From positions 1 to 14,929 of the forward strand of contig CACXBN010000260.1 in the NCBI GenBank assembly GCA_902765885.1: 14,929 bases of DNA, read 5' to 3'. Positions 1-7,636 of the stretch are shown piece after piece. The stretch is from an uncultured Ruminococcus sp. (lineage in GTDB: Bacteria; Bacillota; Clostridia; Oscillospirales; CAG-272). Under the pieces are notes generated by a model. It was given only the letters and a program-made list of their open reading frames with translations. It had not been told where the DNA came from and did not search any database. How positions within the stretch are numbered: position 1 is the first letter of the stretch; every line of letters begins with the position of its first letter. Made by a program: the position numbers and the translations under genes.

Positions 1-743
1 AGTTCATTTTCTATGGCTTTTATCTGTTCTCTGAGATAGAACTCTTTTTGATTGTCATCCATTGCCTGACGCACATTCTTTTGAATTTCGAGTTCGGCTT
101 CGAACAGTTTGGTTTCGCTGTTCATAAGAATGATGGCCATTTTTGCTCTTTCGAGAGGATCAAAAGTCTCGAGTATCTTTACTTTATCCTGGAATCTCAC
201 AAAAAGAGCAGCGGCAATATAATCCGCAAGAAGGCCGGGATCATCTATTTTTCTTGCCGCACTCAGATATTCTTCCGAAAAGTTCGGCATATACTTGGTC
301 ATCTCAGTGAGAGATTCGAGTGTTTTCGATATAAGCGCCTCGGTGCCCAGATCTTTTTTTGAATACGATGCATCTATTTCAGTCGAAAGCACGCTTGCTG
401 TTATATAATCATCTCCGAAGTGAAGGGATTTGACTTTTGCTCGATTGATGCCTCTGGCGACTACACGAATGTTGCCGTCAAGATTCATTTTCAGCGTGTT
501 CTTTATTTCTGCTATGCATCCTATGCTCAAAAAATCGTCCGCACTGTCCGGTGAATCTATATCTGAATCCTTCTGCGTGAGAAGAAGAACCATCATGTTC
601 GATCCCGTAGCCGCGTTACATGCATTCTTCGAGATTTCTCTTTCCAGTTCGAAATTGATTGGAATCGATGGAAAAGCCAGAATACCGCGAAGAGGGATAA
701 CGGGCAGGTCAAGTGTTTTGATTTTTTCTATATATCTAGTCAT
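1..743 (-). CDS. lon: Lon protease, N-terminal part (partial)
   Basis: ATP-dependent serine protease of the cytoplasm that degrades misfolded and regulatory proteins. The 247 residues visible run from the start codon at 741-743 to the window edge. Residues about 10-200 match the LON substrate-binding domain, starting with the typical hydrophobic strand LPVIPLRGILAFPS and continuing through a conserved-looking GNIRVVARG strand. The last visible stretch, DDNQKEFYLREQIKAIENE, is the well-known long helix that joins the N-domain to the AAA+ module. The AAA+ and Ser-Lys protease domains lie outside the window, so activity cannot be judged here. The start is supported by GAAAGGAAA about 7 bases upstream. 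The gene is divergent from the HD-domain gene. The bare LonN-domain protein family is an alternative, but the helix after the domain favours full Lon. Confidence 0.9.
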   Translation of the reverse strand, partial: MTRYIEKIKTLDLPVIPLRGILAFPSIPINFELEREISKNACNAATGSNMMVLLLTQKDSDIDSPDSADDFLSIGCIAEIKNTLKMNLDGNIRVVARGINRAKVKSLHFGDDYITASVLSTEIDASYSKKDLGTEALISKTLESLTEMTKYMPNFSEEYLSAARKIDDPGLLADYIAAALFVRFQDKVKILETFDPLERAKMAIILMNSETKLFEAELEIQKNVRQAMDDNQKEFYLREQIKAIENE

Positions 744-825
744 TAATATTTCCTTTCGGTAAAGTATATTTATGTTGGATAATCAAAAATTACCTCATTT
801 TATATCATTCGCATAATTATCAGAA

Positions 826-831
826 ATTATA
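826..831 (-). promoter_or_regulatory. Probable lon promoter (extended -10)
   Basis: On the minus strand the sequence TGGTATAAT gives a perfect -10 hexamer preceded by TG one base upstream, an extended -10 element. No good -35 is present at 16-18 bp spacing (TGGATT at 849-854 is weak), which fits extended -10 use. The predicted start near 819 leaves a leader of about 75 bases. I saw no CtsR-type or CIRCE-type repeat. Confidence 0.55.
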
Positions 832-902
832 CCATATTTTTCGCTTTAAATCCATATCAGAATATGAACAAAATGCAATTTTTCTTATTTGTACAATTGT
901 TA

Positions 903-931
903 TTGAAAAGAGAGAGAAAGTGATATAAAAT
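903..931 (+). promoter_or_regulatory. Probable promoter of the HD-to-gpsA-like operon
   Basis: TTGAAA (903-908) and TAAAAT (926-931) are separated by 17 bp, each one base from the sigma-A consensus. It lies just upstream of the first gene of the five-gene plus-strand run, whose Shine-Dalgarno GGAG is at 952-955. The lon/HD spacer (744-964) holds this promoter and the divergent lon promoter and nothing else I can identify. Confidence 0.5.
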
Positions 932-964
932 TAACATATCAATGTATATGCGGAGTCGATCTGA

Positions 965-1543
965 ATGAAGGAAAAATTTATTGATATTTACAGGACTCAT
1001 ATTAGTCGTGAGGGCTCGGAAAAGCTTCTTGATTACCTGATGAGATCGGATTTTTTTGATGCGCCCGCATCAACTAAATACCATCTATGCGAAGCAGGCG
1101 GACTTGTCAAACACAGCGTTCATGTGTATGAAAGACTACTTGATCTTTGCAAGAATGAAGCTCAGAAGGATAACGGCTTTGTGCTTCCCAGCGATGAAAC
1201 GATCGCGATATGCGGCTTGCTTCATGACATATGCAAGACAGGGTTTTATTCCATTTCTTACAAAAATCAGAAAAACGACAAAGGGGAATGGGAGAAGGTT
1301 CCTGTATACAAGATAGAAGATTCACTGCCTTACGGTCATGGTGAAAAGAGCGTATACATTATTTCCGGATTCATGAGACTTACCAGAGAAGAGGCAATGG
1401 CTATAAGATGGCATATGGGTTTCTCTGACAATGACTTCAAAGCAGGAGGATTTTCAGTCGGAAATGCTTTTGAAAAGTATCCGCTGGCTGTTCTCACCCA
1501 TTTGGCAGATCTTATGGCAACATATCTTGATGAGACGGAATAA
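965..1543 (+). CDS. HD-domain phosphohydrolase
   Basis: A 192-residue cytoplasmic protein made almost wholly of an HD domain, the metal-dependent phosphohydrolase fold. The expected ligand series is visible: His50 (GGLVKHS), the His87-Asp88 pair (GLLHDICK), His125 (YGHGEKS), His150 (IRWHMG) and Asp182 (THLADLMAT). The layout resembles the HD module of YhaM-type 3'-5' exoribonucleases and small stand-alone HD hydrolases, but no OB/RNA-binding domain precedes it, so an exonuclease role is not supported. The substrate (nucleotide, cyclic dinucleotide or other phosphoester) is unknown. The start has GGAG 9 bases upstream. It heads a run with the GNAT, RqcH, isomerase and dehydrogenase genes; the gap to the next gene is 43 bases. 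Confidence 0.8.
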   Translation: MKEKFIDIYRTHISREGSEKLLDYLMRSDFFDAPASTKYHLCEAGGLVKHSVHVYERLLDLCKNEAQKDNGFVLPSDETIAICGLLHDICKTGFYSISYKNQKNDKGEWEKVPVYKIEDSLPYGHGEKSVYIISGFMRLTREEAMAIRWHMGFSDNDFKAGGFSVGNAFEKYPLAVLTHLADLMATYLDETE

Positions 1544-1586
1544 TAAAGACTATCATTTATAAAAATATAAAAACGGGTGGTTTATT

Positions 1587-2303
1587 ATGGTGGACAGAAT
1601 CAAAGTCAAAATTGAAGACAGTGAATTCTCTGAAGCTGTAAAAAACGGAGAATACGATATTGCCGTGCCAATCCAGGTCAGCGTGGGCAAAAACGGGGAC
1701 AAGGAAATATTGTCCTATGACTTCTGTAAAAACGTCGCAGAAGAGTTTTCAATAAAACATGTCAACGATCCATTTTCAACAGAAGCTGTTGATTTTCTTA
1801 AGAGCAAACTGGAAACAATTATGGCCGAATATGGGTATTATTACCCGATAAACAACTGCAGAATCAGCTGTGAGTACAGATGCACTGATCCGGCAGAGCT
1901 TGAAATGAGAAAAAAGTGTGAGATAATATCATCGACCGAAGGTCTTAAATACCATCATGACCTGTCACTCGATGAGGTTGTCATGACACCGGACTATGAA
2001 GCTGACAGGCTTGCTGTAATCAAGGATGATGACGTAATAATCGCTTATGCAGGGCTGAACAGTATAGAAGATGATGAAGATATGTCTCTTGAGATATATG
2101 TGGAATGTGCCCCTGAGTACAGAGAAAAGGGCTACGGATCAGCCTGTGCGGCTGAACTATCATCTTATCTCATTTCTCTCGGCGAAAAGGTCAAATACGT
2201 CTGCTACAGCGACAACACGGCCTCGAAGAGAACCGCTGAAAAAGCTGGGTTCGAATATCAAAGATCAGTGATGTCATTTGTTTGTTTCAAAAATGACAGA
2301 TAA
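1587..2303 (+). CDS. GNAT family N-acetyltransferase
   Basis: A 238-residue protein. The C-terminal half (about residues 130-230) is a GNAT fold that uses acetyl-CoA to acylate an amine. It shows the acetyl-CoA loop REKGYGSA at 179-186 after a beta-4-like strand (MSLEIYVECAPEYR), and the late motif with Asn210 followed by AEKAGFEYQR, typical of RimI-like and small-molecule GNATs. The N-terminal 110 residues are not recognised; they are rich in charged residues and include a Cys-containing segment (NNCRISCEYRC). The substrate is unknown. The ribosome site GGGTGG lies 6 bases before the ATG and is only moderate. The gene ends 14 bases before the RqcH start, so the two are probably co-transcribed. 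Confidence 0.78.
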   Translation: MVDRIKVKIEDSEFSEAVKNGEYDIAVPIQVSVGKNGDKEILSYDFCKNVAEEFSIKHVNDPFSTEAVDFLKSKLETIMAEYGYYYPINNCRISCEYRCTDPAELEMRKKCEIISSTEGLKYHHDLSLDEVVMTPDYEADRLAVIKDDDVIIAYAGLNSIEDDEDMSLEIYVECAPEYREKGYGSACAAELSSYLISLGEKVKYVCYSDNTASKRTAEKAGFEYQRSVMSFVCFKNDR

Positions 2304-2317
2304 TCCGGAGGGCAGAA

Positions 2318-4078
2318 ATGGCATTTGATGCCGGACTACTTAGACATATAGTAAATGAATTAAATGAAAAACTTTCAGGCGGAAGAGTAGATAAAATATA
2401 CCAACCGGCACGTGATGAGGTAGTATTTCTCATAAGAAACAATTCAAGCGATCACAGACTGTATATGTCTGCCGGAGGTAACGGTTCGAGGCTCCATCTG
2501 ACTGATATAAAACTTGAGAATCCTTCATCTCCGCCTATGTTCTGCATGTTTTTGAGAAAACATTTTTCCGGGGCCAGGTTTATTCACGCTGAACAGCAGG
2601 GATTCGAAAGAGTGGCAGCTATCTCATTTGAAACAAGAGATGATCTCGGGGTTGTTTCAGTAAAGAAAATATATGTTGAACTGATCGGGAGACTTGCCAA
2701 TATAATTATTACTTCTGAAGACGATACGATTCTTTCCTCGCTCAAAACCGTGGACTTTTCTCTCAGTGAGAAGCGACAGATCCTGACGGGACTGAAATAT
2801 GAACTTCCTCCAGCTCAGGACAAAATCAATCCGCTGGAAGAGTCTTTTACTGAAAGAGCTTTTAACGATGCTGCGCTGGGATGCAGTTTGGAAAGCAGTG
2901 CGGAAAAGTTTATCATTTCGCACTTCATAGGTTTCTCTCCGCTAGTTGCGAGGGAAGCGGCTTTCAGAGCATCCGGAAAAACTGACGGAACACTCGAAGA
3001 ATGTGGAAAAAGACTCACGGATGTATTTTTTGAAATTCTCGGAGTTATAAAGAACTGCTCGGGAAAGCCATGCATAATCAAAAACGAGAACGGCGTACCT
3101 GTGGAGTATTCTTTCATCAAGCTGACGCAGTACGGAGCTGATGCAGAAGAATATGTGGTGAACGACTTCGGAACACTTCTCGATACGTTTTATTTTGAAA
3201 AAAGCAGGGAAGAGCGAATTCACAAAAAAACAGGAGATATTTTCAAACTTCTTCACAATCTGGAAAACAGACTGGTGCGTAAGATTTCAGCACAGAACGA
3301 TGAACTCAGGGCGTGTGATGAGGGCGAAAAATATAAGCTGTATGCGGATCTGATCACTGCAAATATCTATAGAATAAAAAAAGGCGATGAATCGGCATAT
3401 CTCGAAGACTACACGGATCCTGATTACAGAACACTGAAGATAGATCTGGACAAGAGACTATCGCCGTCCGGAAATGCACAGAAGTATTATAAAAAATACG
3501 CGAAGACGAAGAGTGCAAGAATACATCTGACTGAGCAGATTGAATCCGCCGAAAAGGAACTTGAGTATCTCGGAACTGTTCTTGATTCACTGTCGCGAGC
3601 TGAAAACGAGAAAGAGCTTAACGAAATAAAGAGTGAGCTTATCCATGGAGGATATATATCAGACAAGAAGAAACAGGGAGAAAAAAAGGTCACAAATCCT
3701 TCAATCGTGGAATATCGGACTTCAGATGGTCATAAAGTTTTATGCGGACGCAACAATGTTGCAAATGAACATCTTACATTCAAAATTGCAGGCAGCAATG
3801 ACTGGTGGTTTCACGTAAAGAATGAGCCGGGATCCCATGTAGTACTGTTCAATAATGAGGGAGAGGATGATCCTTCAGAGACGGCGTTTACGGAAGCTGC
3901 GGAAATAGCAGCATATAACTCTTCAGTGAAAAACGGATCATCTGTTCCTGTCGATTACACAAGAGTATCAAAAATAAAAAAACCCGCAGGTTCAAAGCCG
4001 GGGTACGTTATCTATTCCAGCAACTGGACGGCATATGTTACTCCAAATGCCGATAAAGTTATAAAGCTAAAAAAATAA
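2318..4078 (+). CDS. rqcH: RqcH, ribosome quality control protein (NFACT / Rqc2 / FbpA family)
   Basis: A 586-residue homolog of RqcH (NEMF/Rqc2), which binds stalled 50S subunits carrying peptidyl-tRNA and recruits tRNA-Ala to add C-terminal alanine tails that mark the chain for ClpXP or other proteases. Domains in order: NFACT-N at about 1-185 (opening MAFDAGLLRHIVNELNEKL, with ENPSSPPMFCMFLRKH at 67-82), a helix-hairpin-helix region at about 190-245, a long charged coiled coil at about 290-450, and NFACT-R at about 460-575 with the hallmark DWWFHVKNEPGSHVV at 495-509. Length is that of the family. The functionally important Asp97-Arg98 pair of the Bacillus protein appears here as Glu97-Arg98. 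The start has an excellent GGAGGG site. Older annotations call it a fibronectin-binding protein, but no export signal is present. Confidence 0.95.
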   Translation: MAFDAGLLRHIVNELNEKLSGGRVDKIYQPARDEVVFLIRNNSSDHRLYMSAGGNGSRLHLTDIKLENPSSPPMFCMFLRKHFSGARFIHAEQQGFERVAAISFETRDDLGVVSVKKIYVELIGRLANIIITSEDDTILSSLKTVDFSLSEKRQILTGLKYELPPAQDKINPLEESFTERAFNDAALGCSLESSAEKFIISHFIGFSPLVAREAAFRASGKTDGTLEECGKRLTDVFFEILGVIKNCSGKPCIIKNENGVPVEYSFIKLTQYGADAEEYVVNDFGTLLDTFYFEKSREERIHKKTGDIFKLLHNLENRLVRKISAQNDELRACDEGEKYKLYADLITANIYRIKKGDESAYLEDYTDPDYRTLKIDLDKRLSPSGNAQKYYKKYAKTKSARIHLTEQIESAEKELEYLGTVLDSLSRAENEKELNEIKSELIHGGYISDKKKQGEKKVTNPSIVEYRTSDGHKVLCGRNNVANEHLTFKIAGSNDWWFHVKNEPGSHVVLFNNEGEDDPSETAFTEAAEIAAYNSSVKNGSSVPVDYTRVSKIKKPAGSKPGYVIYSSNWTAYVTPNADKVIKLKK

Positions 4079-4107
4079 GAAATTCAATAATTTGAAAGAG
4101 GTTTGTT

Positions 4108-4869
4108 ATGATCAAGAAAATTGGACTTCAAATGTGGACACTAAGAGAAACAATGAACACGCCTGAGGACGTCAGGATGTCATTCAGAAGAATGAAGGAA
4201 CTCGGGTATGACGGTGCTCAGACAGCAGACTGCCATATTCCCTATGAAGACTACGCCAGAATAGCTCACGAAGAAGGCATTGAAATTTGGGGAACGCACG
4301 ACAATCTCGACCTTATGATAAATGATATAGAAAAGGCTATTGAGCTTCATAAGATACTCGGAACAAAACTGATGGGTATCGGAGGATTTTCATGTGACAC
4401 CGTTGAACAGACTAAAGATTTCATTAAGGCTGCCAACAAGATTGGAAAGAGAATCAGCAAAGAAGGAATGAAATTCACATATCACAATCACAGCCATGAG
4501 TTTTCACGTTTTCCCAATGGCAAAACACCGATGGAGATGCTTGAAGAAGGCCTTGATCCGGAAACAACTTCTTTTGTTCTTGATACATACTGGGTACAGC
4601 ACGGTGGAGCTGATATAAGATACTGGATGGAAAGACTGGCTGGAAGAATTGACCTTCTGCATCTTAAGGATATGGGAAAATCACGTGAACCCGATACTCA
4701 GTTCATCACTGAAATAGGACATGGAAACCTCTGGTGGGACGGCATTATAGAAACCGCTGAGAAGATTGGTGTTAAGTATTATGTGGTTGAACAGGATGAA
4801 ACTCCCGGCGATCCGTTTGAATCCATTAAATTCTCATCCGAATATCTCCATGAAAGATATATGAAATAA
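4108..4869 (+). CDS. Sugar phosphate isomerase/epimerase (xylose isomerase-like TIM barrel)
   Basis: A 253-residue single-domain protein of the AP-endonuclease-2/xylose-isomerase-like TIM-barrel superfamily, which includes IolE, IolI and many ketose epimerases. Strand-end residues likely to bind the divalent metal and substrate are visible: the HNHSHEF cluster at 126-132, Asp159 (FVLDTYW), His185 (LLHLKD), Glu202 and His205 (EIGHGNLWWDGI) and Glu228 (VVEQDE). The N-terminal LQMWTLRE resembles the first strand of this group. The exact sugar cannot be read from sequence. The start has AAAGAGG 6 bases upstream. It is one base from the GpsA-like gene, which strongly suggests the two act on the same metabolite or in one short pathway. 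Confidence 0.85.
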   Translation: MIKKIGLQMWTLRETMNTPEDVRMSFRRMKELGYDGAQTADCHIPYEDYARIAHEEGIEIWGTHDNLDLMINDIEKAIELHKILGTKLMGIGGFSCDTVEQTKDFIKAANKIGKRISKEGMKFTYHNHSHEFSRFPNGKTPMEMLEEGLDPETTSFVLDTYWVQHGGADIRYWMERLAGRIDLLHLKDMGKSREPDTQFITEIGHGNLWWDGIIETAEKIGVKYYVVEQDETPGDPFESIKFSSEYLHERYMK

Positions 4870-4870
4870 T

Positions 4871-5917
4871 ATGGCGATTGTCACGATAATAGGCTCCGGA
4901 ATGATGGGATCGGCTTTGGCCTTTCCGGCAAGAGAAAACGGAAATATCGTGAGATTGGTGGGATCACCGCTTGACGATGATATCATCGATTTCTGCCGGA
5001 AAAACAAACGACATCCTAAATTCAACCGGGAATTTCCGGACGGTATAGAGTACTATCAGATATCCGAACTAAACAGTGCTCTCTGCGGAAGCGACCTTGT
5101 GATAGGCGGAGTCAGCAGTTTTGGCGTAGAGTGGTTTGGAAAAAACATTCTTCCGGTAATTCCTCGGAATGTTCCTGTTCTTACAGTGACCAAAGGCCTG
5201 ATGGATACAAGAGACGGAAAACTTCTCACATACCCTGAATTGTGGCAAAAAATGGATGAGCGCAACCGTAATGTTTCACTCAATGCTGTAGGCGGTCCAT
5301 GCACAAGTTATGAGCTGGTACAGCACGACCATACTGAAGTAGCCTTCTGTGGTAAAGATATGGAAGTCTTGGAAATGATAAGAAACATTATGGAAACTGA
5401 TTATTATCATATCAGTCTTTCCACTGACGTCACAGGAATTGAAAGTGCCGTCGCGCTGAAAAACGCATACGCACTTGCGGTTGCCCTGACCATCGGAGTC
5501 AATCAGAAGGAAAGAGGAATCGACAGCGAGCTTCATTTTAACTCACAGGCAGCTGTCTTCGGGCAAAGCATGAAAGAAATGAAGATGCTTCTCGACATTC
5601 AGGGAGCAGGCGGACTTGATAATCTTGCAGTAGGTGTCGGAGATCTTTATGTCACAGTATATGGAGGAAGGACTAGGCAGATAGGAATTCTTTTGGGAAG
5701 AGGGCTAAACATAGATGAGGCGACGGAGAAACTCGAGGGAGTCACTCTTGAATCTTTGGTCGTGGCCGAACGCGTCGGTAGAGCAGTTAAATGTCTCAGT
5801 GAGCGCGGGTTAGCTGATTTGGGGAATTTTCCGCTGCTGATGCATGTGTATTCCATTCTTGTGGAAAGAAGCGCAGTATGCATTCCGTGGGATAGTTTCA
5901 GATTCAAAAACGTTTGA
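4871..5917 (+). CDS. Divergent GpsA-like NAD(P)-dependent dehydrogenase
   Basis: A 348-residue protein of the glycerol-3-phosphate dehydrogenase (GpsA) superfamily. The Rossmann loop GSGMMG is at residues 8-13, VTKGL at 106-110 holds the usual first Lys (109), ALKNAYA at 195-201 the catalytic Lys (197), and VGDLYVTVYGGRTRQIG at 256-272 corresponds to the GpsA motif ending in SRNRRFG, with GRTRQIG in its place. The motif GGPCTSYE at 141-148 replaces the GpsA SGPSFAxE. These changes suggest a subfamily acting on a related phosphorylated or non-phosphorylated polyol or keto-sugar rather than housekeeping glycerol-3-phosphate synthesis. The ATG follows the upstream stop by one base and has only a weak ribosome site, so translational coupling is likely. 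A strong terminator follows. Confidence 0.8.
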   Translation: MAIVTIIGSGMMGSALAFPARENGNIVRLVGSPLDDDIIDFCRKNKRHPKFNREFPDGIEYYQISELNSALCGSDLVIGGVSSFGVEWFGKNILPVIPRNVPVLTVTKGLMDTRDGKLLTYPELWQKMDERNRNVSLNAVGGPCTSYELVQHDHTEVAFCGKDMEVLEMIRNIMETDYYHISLSTDVTGIESAVALKNAYALAVALTIGVNQKERGIDSELHFNSQAAVFGQSMKEMKMLLDIQGAGGLDNLAVGVGDLYVTVYGGRTRQIGILLGRGLNIDEATEKLEGVTLESLVVAERVGRAVKCLSERGLADLGNFPLLMHVYSILVERSAVCIPWDSFRFKNV

Positions 5918-5947
5918 TAATCCAAATAATTTGATATTTCAAATAAA

Positions 5948-5990
5948 AATAGGAACGAAGATTATATTTGACTTCGTTCCTATTGTTTTT
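5948..5990. terminator. Bidirectional rho-independent terminator
   Basis: A perfect 13-bp stem (AATAGGAACGAAG, 5948-5960, with its complement at 5972-5984) encloses an 11-base loop. It is followed by GTTTTT on the plus strand and by TTTTTATTT on the minus strand. It sits between the convergent GpsA-like gene and znuB and can serve both. Confidence 0.9.
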
Positions 5991-6861
5991 ATGCTTTTTT
6001 CAGCTGCTTTTTTATCGCGGCTTTTTTCCGTATGAATGCGAATAGTGCCGTTATACAGAAGAAGGTGAGTTCGACTACTACCACTGCAGCACCTGTCTGA
6101 AGGGAGAATATGCATGCAAGGAAAAATCCCGTCACAAAACAAACGGTAGAGATGATTGCGGAGATTATCACCGTCCATTTGAAGCTTGCTGTTATCTGCA
6201 TAGCTGAAAGAGCAGGGAAAATTATGAGCGCGGAAATCATTATTGATCCCATCATTTTCATTCCAACCACTATTGTAAGTCCCGTAAGAACTGCAAGCAT
6301 TAGTCCGAACAGATTGGTTTTGATGCCGGCCGCTTTGGAGAAAGATTCATCAAATGTTGTTGCAAAAATCATTTTATAGCTTAGGATGAACCAAATAAGG
6401 ACTGCGAGTGATAACACAACCGAGATAATGACGTCTTTGGTCGAAATCGATATTATCGAAGATGAGCCGAACAGGGAAGAACAGATATCACCGCTCCTTC
6501 CGCCTGTAAGATTGTACATTATCGTTCCCACTGCTACGGATCCCGTTGATACAATGGCACAGGCAGAGTCACCGTTGAGTTTTCCCTGTCTTTTTGACAG
6601 TCTGAAAATCAATACTGCCGCAAGAATGACAATCGGTATTGAGATTTCCATGGAATAAGTGCCGCTGACTCCGGCACATGCGGATACTGCTATTGCAAAA
6701 AATCCCACGTGAGAGAGGCCGTCGCCGATCATGGAATGCCTTTGAAGAACCAGGCTCACGCCAAGAACGGAAGAGCATATGGAAACCAGTATTCCGACTA
6801 TCATGGCTCTGATCATTATTGTGATCAAAAAAGTCGAAGAGAACATTTCAGACAGCTGCAT
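5989..6861 (-). CDS. znuB: Zinc ABC transporter permease ZnuB
   Basis: A 290-residue integral membrane permease of the ABC-3 family that carries zinc (or manganese) through the inner membrane with ZnuC and ZnuA. It is almost entirely hydrophobic, with about eight or nine predicted membrane helices. The cytoplasmic coupling signature GDGLSHVGF lies at 46-54 and MMGSIMISALIIFPA near the middle. A longer reading frame back to 7050 is open, but I place the start at 6859-6861: it has the strong site GGGAGG 8 bases upstream, gives the family's usual length, and the added 63 residues would only overlap znuC in another frame. With this start it overlaps the end of znuC by 14 bases, typical of coupled transporter genes. 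The specificity for zinc comes from the adjacent Zur-like regulator and is not proven. Confidence 0.92.
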   Translation of the reverse strand: MQLSEMFSSTFLITIMIRAMIVGILVSICSSVLGVSLVLQRHSMIGDGLSHVGFFAIAVSACAGVSGTYSMEISIPIVILAAVLIFRLSKRQGKLNGDSACAIVSTGSVAVGTIMYNLTGGRSGDICSSLFGSSSIISISTKDVIISVVLSLAVLIWFILSYKMIFATTFDESFSKAAGIKTNLFGLMLAVLTGLTIVVGMKMMGSIMISALIIFPALSAMQITASFKWTVIISAIISTVCFVTGFFLACIFSLQTGAAVVVVELTFFCITALFAFIRKKAAIKKQLKKA

Positions 6862-7624
6862 TGTGTGTTCCTCCCTCTGTGCTATTTTGTAAATGATGAA
6901 CATGGCAGTGTGTACAGTCATGCAGTTTGTGATCATATTCTGCATCTTTTTGCTCGTGAATGTAATATTCGTCAGGAGTTCCGAAAAATGAATGCCCTCT
7001 GCAGAGCGAGAGTATTTTGTTTGCCTCATGCAGCGCGCATTGAACATCATGCGATACCATGATGATTGTCATGTTTTTTGACTGATTAAGCATTCTTATG
7101 CTTGAATACATCTCATGAGCAGCGGAAGGGTCAAGCCCGTTAACAGGTTCATCAAGAAGCAAGATATCGCTTGAAGCGCAAAATGCCCTTGCAAGCAGTA
7201 CTTTCTGCCTCTGTCCCCCGGATAAAACACTTATGGGTTTGTCAGAGAGGGAGGATATCCCGAGCAGTTCCATAGCTTCATCTGCTTTGTTTTTAGCTTC
7301 TTTATTCCAGAACAGGCCAAGTTTGTTCCTGCCTATACATCCTGATATAACGACTTCATACGATGTTGCGGGAAAATCAGACTGGATTATATTTTGCTGC
7401 GGAAGATAGCCTATTCCTTTTTTTCTGGCAGTCGGGTCAAGCATCAGCTTCCCTGCGGCAGGCTGAACGTCTCCGATTATTGCTTTTAGAAGTGAACTTT
7501 TCCCCGAGCCGTTTTCTCCGATTATACAAAGATAATCACCGTAATCGACTGAGAAATTGAGATTTTCTATGACATTTATCCCTTCATATGCCAGAGTCAG
7601 GGATTCTGATTTCAAAATTTCCAT
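6848..7624 (-). CDS. znuC: Zinc ABC transporter ATPase ZnuC with His/Cys-rich tail
   Basis: A 258-residue cytoplasmic ATPase that powers the importer. Walker A GENGSGKS at 36-43, Q-loop at 76-77, signature LSGGQRQK at 134-141, Walker B ILLLDEP at 154-160 and the switch His192 (MVSHD) are all intact. The last 36 residues are unusual: an extension with HKLHDCTHCHVHH at 232-244 and further His at 223 and 254, giving a dense His/Cys cluster that could bind zinc. The start has GAGGT 5 bases upstream and lies 12 bases after the znuA stop. The C-terminal codons overlap the start of znuB. Confidence 0.93.
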   Translation of the reverse strand: MEILKSESLTLAYEGINVIENLNFSVDYGDYLCIIGENGSGKSSLLKAIIGDVQPAAGKLMLDPTARKKGIGYLPQQNIIQSDFPATSYEVVISGCIGRNKLGLFWNKEAKNKADEAMELLGISSLSDKPISVLSGGQRQKVLLARAFCASSDILLLDEPVNGLDPSAAHEMYSSIRMLNQSKNMTIIMVSHDVQCALHEANKILSLCRGHSFFGTPDEYYIHEQKDAEYDHKLHDCTHCHVHHLQNSTEGGTHNAAV

Positions 7625-7636
7625 TTTTACCTCGCA

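Noticed and set aside
48..762. Plus-strand open frames of 104 and 110 residues
   Set aside because: They are antisense to lon, whose LON-domain sequence is clear, and show no family resemblance or ribosome site.
744..964. CtsR or HrcA (CIRCE) heat-shock operator at lon
   Set aside because: No AGTCAAA-type direct repeats and no CIRCE inverted repeat found; only small AT-rich dyads such as CATAT-CAGA-ATATG at 853-866.
2318..4078. A secreted fibronectin-binding adhesin, as older annotation of this family would state
   Set aside because: No signal peptide, and NFACT-N, coiled coil and NFACT-R define RqcH of the ribosome quality control pathway.
6862..7050. N-terminal extension of znuB, giving a 353-residue protein
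   Set aside because: It overlaps znuC coding sequence throughout, has no family-like sequence, and the internal ATG at 6859-6861 has a strong ribosome site and gives the normal length.
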